This document shows positions 58,334 to 64,000 of a stretch of 64,000 nt of DNA, one piece after another. The notes beneath the pieces were generated by a model, which was not told the DNA's origin, did not search any database, and saw nothing but the letters and a program-made list of their open reading frames with translations. The stretch is from Flavobacterium tyrosinilyticum. GTDB lineage: Bacteria > Bacteroidota > Bacteroidia > Flavobacteriales > Flavobacteriaceae. Where the stretch lies: assembly GCF_023656565.1 (NCBI RefSeq), contig NZ_JAMOKG010000002.1, positions 688,030 to 752,029 of the forward strand. Reading direction: 5' to 3'. Every line of letters begins with the position of its first letter. The first letter of the stretch is position 1. The position numbers were made by a program, and so were the translations under genes.

Positions 58334-59695
58334 ATGAAAAAACACCATTCCAACGATATACTTTCGAATTTAGGGATTAAAAGCCTAAACGAAATGCAGG
58401 AAATGGCACATGATGCTATTTTAAACGAAAACAATACTTTATTACTTTCTCCAACAGGATCTGGAAAAACATTGGCTTTCCTACTTCCGATATTGGAATT
58501 GTTGCAGCCAGAAGTATTGTCTGTTCAGTGTTTGATTTTGGTTCCGTCACGCGAATTGGGACTTCAAATTGAACAGGTTTGGAAAAAAATGGGAACGCAG
58601 TACAAAGTCAATATTTGTTACGGCGGGCATTCAATCGAAACTGAAATTAAGAATTTAAGCAATCCGCCAGCAGTTTTAATTGGAACGCCTGGAAGAATAG
58701 CGGATCATATTGAAAGAGAAACTTTTAGAACAGATAAAATTCAGACTTTAATTTTGGATGAATTTGATAAATCGCTTCAATTAGGGTTTCACGAACAGAT
58801 GTCTTTTATCATTGGAAGACTATCGAAAGTAAACAAAAGAGTTTTGGTTTCGGCTACTTCAGATATTGAAATTCCGAAATATACGCGAGTTGTAAATCCG
58901 GTTGTTTTGGATTTTATTCCAGAGGAAGAAGAGAAAACCAATCTTTCGATGAAAATGGTGATTTCGCCAGCAAAGGATAAACTGCAAAGTTTATTCAATT
59001 TGATTTGTTCTTTAAAATCAGAATCGGCAATTATTTTCTGTAATCACCGTGATGCTGCAGAACGCATTAGCGATACTTTAAACGGAAAAGGAATCTATTC
59101 GGTGTATTATCATGGCGGAATGGATCAGGAAGAACGTGAGCGTGCCTTGATTCAGTTTAGAAACGGAAGTGTTACGTATTTGGTTACAACCGATTTGGCA
59201 GCAAGAGGTTTGGATATTCCAGAAATGAAACATGTTATTCATTATCATCTGCCTTTAAAAGAAGACGAGTTTACACACCGTAACGGACGTACAGCGCGTA
59301 TGCAGGCAACAGGAACGGCGTATGTAATTATTCACGAAAGTGAAAAACAATTAGACTACATTGATTACGAAATGGAGGTTTTGGATGTTGAAGGTAAAGT
59401 TTCTTTACCAAATCCGCCTCAATTTCAGACTATTTATATCAGCGGCGGTAAAAAGACCAAACTGAACAAATTTGATATTGTTGGATTCTTTTCGCAAAAG
59501 GGAAAACTAGAAAAAGACGATTTAGGTTTGATTGAAGTAAAAGATTTTGTTTCGTTTGCAGCGGTAAAATACAATAAAGTAAAAGATCTTCTTAAGAATA
59601 TTAAGGATGAAAAAATGAAAGGGAAGAAGTTTAAAATAGAAGTCGCTCGTAATGTCATCAAGAAAGAAGAAGAGGAGAAGAGAGGGAAGTATTGA
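58334..59695 (+). CDS. DEAD-box RNA helicase with DbpA-like RNA-binding tail
   Basis: This 453-residue ATP-dependent RNA helicase has all core motifs: LSPTGSGKT at 39-46, LDEFDKS at 142-145 (a DEFD variant of DEAD), SATSD near 178, DLAARGLDIP and HRNGRTAR near 316. The C-terminal 75 residues (FQTIYISGGKKTKLNKFDIV, then GFFSQKGKLEKDDLGLIEVK) match the DbpA RNA-binding domain, which in E. coli targets 23S rRNA. A ribosome-assembly role is likely. The length fits DbpA-like proteins. Confidence 0.92.
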   Translation: MKKHHSNDILSNLGIKSLNEMQEMAHDAILNENNTLLLSPTGSGKTLAFLLPILELLQPEVLSVQCLILVPSRELGLQIEQVWKKMGTQYKVNICYGGHSIETEIKNLSNPPAVLIGTPGRIADHIERETFRTDKIQTLILDEFDKSLQLGFHEQMSFIIGRLSKVNKRVLVSATSDIEIPKYTRVVNPVVLDFIPEEEEKTNLSMKMVISPAKDKLQSLFNLICSLKSESAIIFCNHRDAAERISDTLNGKGIYSVYYHGGMDQEERERALIQFRNGSVTYLVTTDLAARGLDIPEMKHVIHYHLPLKEDEFTHRNGRTARMQATGTAYVIIHESEKQLDYIDYEMEVLDVEGKVSLPNPPQFQTIYISGGKKTKLNKFDIVGFFSQKGKLEKDDLGLIEVKDFVSFAAVKYNKVKDLLKNIKDEKMKGKKFKIEVARNVIKKEEEEKRGKY

Positions 59696-59696
59696 T

Positions 59697-59772
59697 TTTA
59701 GAATTTAGATTTTAGAATTTGGAATTTAGATTTTGGAATTTGGAATTTGGATTTTGGATTTTGGAATTTATA
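59697..59772. repeat. Heptanucleotide TTGGAAT tandem array
   Basis: TTTGGAATTTGGAATTTGGA and TTTTGGATTTTGGAATTT repeat with a period of 7. The array starts directly after the helicase stop codon. Shorter copies are at 29483-29536, 48858-48883 and 61955-61990. Confidence 0.7.
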
Positions 59773-59916
59773 ATATTTATTTTATTGTATTTCAGTAGTT
59801 TAGAATTGCTTGGCTAAGTTTTACAATTTTATGTTAAAAAAATAACGAATTGATAGGTGTTTTTTCAATATTTCTGTGTTTTTTTGTGTTCGTAAAATTG
59901 TAACCCCAAATACTAT

Positions 59917-60360
59917 ATGAAAAAGATTATTACTCTTGCCGCATTGTTTTTTACTTTTATTTCGTTTGCACAGGTTAAGGTTCTAGAAACGGTTCCTGTA
60001 GAAAAATTAGGAAAAGTAAATAACAACTACATTCAGAAAATTGGTGACGAATACACTGTGTATTACACTATTGTTCAAAGTGATGACGATTCGACTTTGA
60101 GAAAATTTTCATTTAAGAACATCGATAATGCTTATAACGCTTTATACAACATTATCATGGGCGGATTTACAGCTTCTCCGTTGTACGATATCAAATTAGA
60201 GTTACCTAACAACTACATTTGGTTGCACTACACAGGAAATGTGGTTCCAGACAAAGCTACAGTTCAGTTTATGGTTTCTGGTAAAGAAAGAGACGCAGCA
60301 ACAAACAACGTTTCTGAGCCATTCGTAAAAGATCAGATCAATAAATTATTTCAGAAATAA
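59917..60360 (+). CDS. Small exported protein, hypothetical
   Basis: This 147-residue protein has a signal peptide (residues 1-18, MKKIITLAALFFTFISFA, cleavage before QVKV). The mature part is mixed beta/alpha with YIQKIGDEYTVYYTIVQSDD and a short C-terminal helix (EPFVKDQINKLFQK). There are no cysteines in the mature part. No family is recognised. A strong terminator follows. Confidence 0.7.
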   Translation: MKKIITLAALFFTFISFAQVKVLETVPVEKLGKVNNNYIQKIGDEYTVYYTIVQSDDDSTLRKFSFKNIDNAYNALYNIIMGGFTASPLYDIKLELPNNYIWLHYTGNVVPDKATVQFMVSGKERDAATNNVSEPFVKDQINKLFQK

Positions 60361-60384
60361 TTTTCGATTAAAAACAATATATTT

Positions 60385-60420
60385 AAAAAGCCCGTTCAGT
60401 TTTATGGACGGGCTTTTTTT
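60385..60420 (+). terminator. Terminator of the exported protein gene
   Basis: AAAAAGCCCGTTCAGTTTT / ATGGACGGGCTTTTTTT, 25 bases past the stop. Confidence 0.85.
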
Positions 60421-60758
60421 GTTTCAAGTTTCAAGTTTCACGTTGATAAACTTTGTCTTTAGTTTTAACGCAAAGCACGCTAAGTTTTTTATTTGAAGGC
60501 TTTTAAATGTGCTAAGCTCGCAAAGCTTTGTGAGTGAAACTTTGCGTAGATGCTTCAGGTTTCAATTGATAAACTTTGTCTTTGATTTTACCGCAAAGCA
60601 CGCAAAGTTTTTTTCTAATTTATGGCTTTATAAAAGCGCAAAGTTCGCAAAGCTTTGTGGATAAAACTTTGCGAACTTTGCGTAAATCATTGTGTGCTTT
60701 GTGGTTAAATAGTTAGTATTCTAAAAAAAAACTTAGAATCTTAGCACCTTAGCAACTT
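60421..60758. repeat. Repeat-filled gap: GTTTCAA, CGCAAAG and CTTAG arrays
   Basis: GTTTCAAGTTTCAAGTTTCA (period 7, 60421-60442) is followed by two CGCAAAG arrays with inverted partners (60470-60546 and 60589-60690; for example CGCAAAGTTCGCAAAGCTTT against ACTTTGCGAACTTTGCG). An octanucleotide array, CTTAGAATCTTAGCACCTTA, ends at 60756. The 401-base gap holds no gene. Confidence 0.7.
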
Positions 60759-60761
60759 TAT

Positions 60762-61340
60762 TTAAATCTTCTTCACATACTGTGTAATAATCACAATCTG
60801 TTGGCCATCGACTTTTCCTTCGATGTATTCGGCGTTTTCGTGGTCTAGACGTATGTTTCTAACAGCAGTTCCTTGTTTGGCAACCATGCTAGAACCTTTT
60901 ACCTTAAGATCTTTAATTAAAACTACAGAATCTCCGTGTTGTAGTACCACGCCGTTGCTGTCGCGGTGCACTAATTTATTTTCGTCATCTTCGCCTTCTC
61001 CTGTTGCTTTTGCCCATTCTAGTGTATCTTCATCTAGGTACATCATATCTAGCAATTCTTGTGGCCATCCTGAAGCTCGCATACGGCTTAACATTCTCCA
61101 AGCTACAACTTGTACAGGAATATTTTCGTTCCACATACTGTCGTTAAGACATCTCCAGTGATTTAAATCGACGTTGTCTGGATTTTCAATTTGGTCAATA
61201 CAAGTGTTACAGGCTAATACAGCTTCATCAATTCCGCCTTTTTTAGTTGGTAGGACTTGATAAACTTTTAAATTCTCTTCAGCACCACAAAGCTCACATT
61301 TAGATCCGCTTCGTTTGCTTAATTCTCTTTCGATGCTCAT
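60762..61340 (-). CDS. PhnA/YjdM-family zinc-ribbon protein
   Basis: This 192-residue protein belongs to the PhnA (YjdM) family. An N-terminal four-Cys zinc ribbon uses C15 and C18 (SKCELCGAEEN) and C44 and C47 (VLACNTCID). The C-terminal part has the PhnA core: DSNGVVLQHGDSVVLIKDLK, then VKGSSMVAKQGTAVRNIRL. The middle (about 55-115) is longer than in E. coli PhnA and includes a helical insert. Despite its name the family is not proven to act on phosphonates. It is about 75 bases upstream of coaD on the map but on the same strand. Confidence 0.88.
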   Translation of the reverse strand: MSIERELSKRSGSKCELCGAEENLKVYQVLPTKKGGIDEAVLACNTCIDQIENPDNVDLNHWRCLNDSMWNENIPVQVVAWRMLSRMRASGWPQELLDMMYLDEDTLEWAKATGEGEDDENKLVHRDSNGVVLQHGDSVVLIKDLKVKGSSMVAKQGTAVRNIRLDHENAEYIEGKVDGQQIVIITQYVKKI

Positions 61341-61416
61341 TATTTATTGTTTGTTTTAAAAATGCGAAATTACTTATAATTTGCTTCGCTGGCAAGTTTT
61401 ATGGTTTGTTATTGCT

Positions 61417-61875
61417 TTATTTCGCAACTCTAACCGCATCTGGAACCAGCATCTCATATTCGCCACCATGACGCAATACATCGCGTACAATGCTCGAACT
61501 GATAAATGAGGTGCTTGCAGCTGTCAATAAGAAAACAGTTTCTATTTTAGACAGTTTTCTGTTGGTATGTGCAATGGCTTTTTCGAATTCAAAATCGGCT
61601 GGATTGCGTAGGCCTCTTAAGATGAAATTGGCTTTTTCTTTTTTAGCCAAATCAATTGTTAGTCCTTCATAAGTAATTACGGAAACTTTTGGTTCGTCTT
61701 TGAAAGTTTCTTCAATAAAGCGTTTTCTTTCTTCTAATGAAAACATGTATTTTTTTTCGGCATTGACACCAATGGCAATCACAATTTCGTCAAATAGAGG
61801 AATTCCTCTTTTGATAATGTCTTCATGTCCTAACGTAATTGGGTCAAATGATCCTGGAAATATGGCTTTTCGCAT
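61417..61875 (-). CDS. coaD: Phosphopantetheine adenylyltransferase
   Basis: This enzyme makes dephospho-CoA from 4'-phosphopantetheine and ATP. The 152-residue product has the nucleotidyltransferase signature FPGSFDPITLGHEDII at 6-21 and the C-terminal SFISSSIVRDV near 122. An octanucleotide CTAAG array lies directly upstream of the ATG. It is flanked by the DUF421 gene on one side and the PhnA-like gene on the other, all on the minus strand. Confidence 0.95.
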   Translation of the reverse strand: MRKAIFPGSFDPITLGHEDIIKRGIPLFDEIVIAIGVNAEKKYMFSLEERKRFIEETFKDEPKVSVITYEGLTIDLAKKEKANFILRGLRNPADFEFEKAIAHTNRKLSKIETVFLLTAASTSFISSSIVRDVLRHGGEYEMLVPDAVRVAK

Positions 61876-61879
61876 TTCT

Positions 61880-61990
61880 TTAAGTTTCTAAGGTTCTGAG
61901 ATGCTAAGATTCTAAGTTTTATTCGGATGGTGCTGAATCTTAGTTTTTCTTTATTTTGGAATTTGGAATTTTTCTTTTTTTGGAATTTAT
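61880..61990. repeat. Octanucleotide and TTGGAAT arrays before coaD
   Basis: AGTTTCTAAGGTTCTGAGAT, then GCTAAGATTCTAAG, steps by 8 (61882-61917) and begins 5 bases upstream of the coaD ATG. TTGGAATTTGGAATTT (61955-61971) is the 7-base family. The array would be in the coaD 5' leader. Confidence 0.7.
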
Positions 61991-61991
61991 T

Positions 61992-62684
61992 TTAAGTTAT
62001 TCTAAGGGTATTTATCGCTTCGACCCATTCTTCTCTTTTACACTCATTACACTTTGCTGTTCCTTTTTTAACTTCTTGTGTGTGTCCGCAGAAAGAACAA
62101 GCATAGATTCCGTCAGTCGGAATGAATTTGTTCTTAGCATTAAATAAAGAGGGCAAAATAGGCAATCCGTATTTTACATTTTCGTCTGGATAAAAAAATA
62201 CGCTTATTTCTCCACTTGGTTCTATAAAAGCATGTTTTACTTGTCCTAAATGTTCTATTGATTTTACGCGAAGTTCTGAGAAAAATTCGTCTTGTGCCAA
62301 AGTTTCTTTTTTAAAACTCGATATAGAAAATTTTCCATCATTAATTAAACATTCTGTTTTGCCTTCTATAAACTCTTCGAATTTTTTGCTTTTTCCTGTA
62401 AGCCATGTCACACATCGGTACAAAATAATAATGACTAAAAAAACAATTGCTGCCGGAACAATTCCGACATCTTCATAAAACATAGGATCGCCAGCAGCAG
62501 AACCTAATGCAATAATGATTACGGTTTCGAAAATTGATAATTGTTTAACACCTCGTTTACCAGCCAGTTTAAGTGTTAACAGTAAAATGGTGAACATTAC
62601 TGTCGAACGAAATATTACTTCCAAAAGAAAAACTTCTGGCAATTCATTAAAAAACAGTCTATTCCATTCGAAGATTTCTTTCAT
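61992..62684 (-). CDS. DUF421 membrane protein with zinc-ribbon-like tail
   Basis: This 230-residue protein has three membrane spans in the first 100 residues (VIFRSTVMFTILLLTLKLAG and others), then a DUF421 soluble domain (LINDGKFSISSFKKETLAQD). The last 40 residues carry two CxxC pairs (CSFCGHTQEVKKGTAKCNEC), a likely C4 zinc ribbon that is absent from the DUF421 protein at 19814. The first ATG is chosen because a CTAAG array begins 4 bases upstream. The function is unknown. Confidence 0.88.
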   Translation of the reverse strand: MKEIFEWNRLFFNELPEVFLLEVIFRSTVMFTILLLTLKLAGKRGVKQLSIFETVIIIALGSAAGDPMFYEDVGIVPAAIVFLVIIILYRCVTWLTGKSKKFEEFIEGKTECLINDGKFSISSFKKETLAQDEFFSELRVKSIEHLGQVKHAFIEPSGEISVFFYPDENVKYGLPILPSLFNAKNKFIPTDGIYACSFCGHTQEVKKGTAKCNECKREEWVEAINTLRIT

Positions 62685-62688
62685 TTTT

Positions 62689-62792
62689 TTTAAGGTGCTA
62701 AGGTTCTGAGATTCTAAGTTACTAAGTTTTGTGTCTAAAAAAAATAAAGGTGCTAAAATCTTAGAATCTTAGCACCTTAGTATCTTAGCATC
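62689..62792. repeat. Inverted pair of octanucleotide arrays between DUF421 and ddl
   Basis: AAGGTGCTAAGGTTCTGAGA onward (62693-62728) and the opposite strand copy ATCTTAGAATCTTAGCACCT (62757-62790) face each other across an AT-rich spacer. They can fold into a long stem. The pair lies between the ddl stop and the DUF421 start. Confidence 0.7.
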
Positions 62793-62793
62793 T

Positions 62794-63765
62794 TTACACA
62801 AGCGCTAACTCAATCGCATTTGTGAATAAATCTTCCAGAGAAATTCCGGCTGCTTTTGCTTGCTGCGGAATTAGACTTTCGGTTGTTAAACCTGGAATGG
62901 TGTTCATTTCCAGCATGTGCGGTTCGTCGTTTACGATAATGAATTCACTTCTTGAGAAACCTTTCATTTTTAAAACTTCATAGGCACGTTTTGCTGTTTC
63001 GCCAACTTTTCTAGTCATTTCGTCAGAGATTCTCGCTGGCGTGATTTCCTGCGATTTCCCTTCGTATTTTGCTTCGTAATCGAAGAAATCATTGTCTGAT
63101 ACAATTTCTGTAATTGGCAATACTTTAATTTCTCCTTGATAGTTAATTACGCCAACAGAAACTTCGGTTCCGTCAAGGAAACTTTCGATAATGATTTCGT
63201 TGTCTTCTTTATATGCAACTTCTATCGCGATTGGCAATTCAGCTTCGGTTTTTACTTTTGAGATTCCGAAACTTGAACCGGCTTTGTTTGGTTTTACGAA
63301 ACATGGCAATCCAACTTTTTTAACGATTTCTGCAGTATTTATTTCGTCTCCTTTGTTCAAATAATAAGAAACTGCTGTTTTAATTCCGTATGGCTTTAAA
63401 ACCGATAATAAATCTCTTTTATTGAATGTTAGTGCCGATTGGTAATAATCACAAGAAGATTGTGGCAGACCAATTAATTCAAAATAGGCTTGCATTAATC
63501 CGTCTTCGCCTGGAGTTCCGTGAATGGCATTGAAAACACAGTCAAAAGTAATTTTCTCGCCGTTTACGGTAACTGAAAAATCATTTCTATCGATTGGGAA
63601 TTCGGCATCATTTTGATCAACATAAACCCATTTTTCTTTAAAAATGTGAATACGGAATCCGTTGTATTTTGTTTTGTCAAGATATTGATACACGACATTC
63701 CCGCTGATTAAAGATATTTTGTATTCGCTGGAATAGCCGCCCATGATGATGGCAATGTTTTTCAT
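62794..63765 (-). CDS. ddl: D-alanine--D-alanine ligase
   Basis: This ATP-grasp enzyme makes D-Ala-D-Ala for the peptidoglycan stem peptide. The 323-residue product has the N-terminal MGGYSSEYKISLISG motif, the ATP-binding PCFVKPNKAGSSFGISKV near 175, and MLEMNTIPGLTTESLIPQQA at the C-terminus, with the Asn/Glu metal ligands. The length is typical. It is followed downstream by the octanucleotide repeats. Confidence 0.95.
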   Translation of the reverse strand: MKNIAIIMGGYSSEYKISLISGNVVYQYLDKTKYNGFRIHIFKEKWVYVDQNDAEFPIDRNDFSVTVNGEKITFDCVFNAIHGTPGEDGLMQAYFELIGLPQSSCDYYQSALTFNKRDLLSVLKPYGIKTAVSYYLNKGDEINTAEIVKKVGLPCFVKPNKAGSSFGISKVKTEAELPIAIEVAYKEDNEIIIESFLDGTEVSVGVINYQGEIKVLPITEIVSDNDFFDYEAKYEGKSQEITPARISDEMTRKVGETAKRAYEVLKMKGFSRSEFIIVNDEPHMLEMNTIPGLTTESLIPQQAKAAGISLEDLFTNAIELALV

Positions 63766-63888
63766 TGTATATTTTTATTTTTTAATTGTTTCAAGTTTAA
63801 TGTTTTAAGTTTTTGCCACAATCCAAGCTATAGCGAAAAGACGAAGCGGGTGAACTAATTTTTCTTAAATGTTTTTTATTCGTTTTGA

Positions 63889-63962
63889 TTGTCAGACTGA
63901 GCGAAGTCGAAGTCCCGCGTGCTAAATCACTTTGTGTGACTTCGACTTCGCTCAGTCTGACA
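63889..63962. repeat. Palindrome with GTCAGACTGAGCG arms
   Basis: TTGTCAGACTGAGCGAAGTC, then GAAGTC, is inverted at GACTTCGACTTCGCTCAGTC, then TGACAA. It is a shorter relative of the outer arms at 5538-5766. Confidence 0.8.
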
Positions 63963-64000
63963 ACAAGAAAACGTTCTTATGAAACCGAGTGTCCTAGCCC

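Noticed and set aside
59697..59772. CRISPR-like array
   Set aside because: The units are 7 bases, degenerate and without spacers. No cas genes are in the window.

Overview
The window is a stretch of AT-rich chromosome from a member of the Bacteroidota, almost certainly the genus Flavobacterium or a close relative. The evidence is the gene content (LptA/OstA-like protein, DUF349 protein, RimB-RimK fusion, Pit with its DUF47 partner, an exported lipoprotein superoxide dismutase, many MKK-type signal peptides and lipoboxes), promoter-like boxes of the Bacteroidota form TAnnTTTG, weak Shine-Dalgarno signals, and short degenerate intergenic repeats of a kind I associate with flavobacteria. No rRNA, tRNA, CRISPR array, integrase or intact transposase was seen.

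Layout. 1-4100 is an accessory stretch: a truncated exported protein, an XRE regulator, small lipoproteins, an LRR/Cys protein, a secreted HNH nuclease-like protein and REP-like repeats. 4100-9620 is the threonine operon on the minus strand (thrA-thrB-thrC), preceded by an unlisted 34-codon Thr/Ile-rich leader peptide (9496-9600) that looks like a transcription attenuator. 9955-13534 holds hutH and the DUF47-Pit phosphate pair. 13600-19800 is a second accessory stretch: a small membrane protein, a very large ankyrin protein, a two-TM protein and a WG-repeat lipoprotein, separated by near-identical terminator-plus-leader modules. 19800-50200 is mostly core: DUF421, RimB-RimK, clpC, gyrA with a TPR protein, osmC, DUF349, TPR-aroE, a class III aminotransferase, an OstA-like protein, a GH13/GH130 pair, and the conserved cluster rsfS-ftsH-LUD-cdsA-psd-ACBP-sod; then birA, an SRPBCC protein and the divergent pyrE/NUDIX pair. 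50200-56100 is a third accessory stretch with a second XRE paralogue, repeated secreted domains, a two-TM coiled-coil protein and a cyclic-phosphate receiver protein. 56300-64000 holds an M14 peptidase, a DEAD-box helicase, phnA-like, coaD, a second DUF421 protein and ddl.

How it works together. Threonine synthesis (thrA, thrB, thrC) is probably controlled by translation of the leader. The cdsA-psd-ACBP block supplies phosphatidylethanolamine and handles acyl-CoA, next to the membrane protease FtsH. GH13 and GH130 probably degrade alpha-glucans and beta-mannosides. The most unusual global feature is the intergenic DNA: several families of degenerate tandem repeats with periods of 7, 8 or 9 bases, often arranged as inverted pairs, and larger mobile-element-like palindromes. 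Some of these lie directly against start or stop codons.
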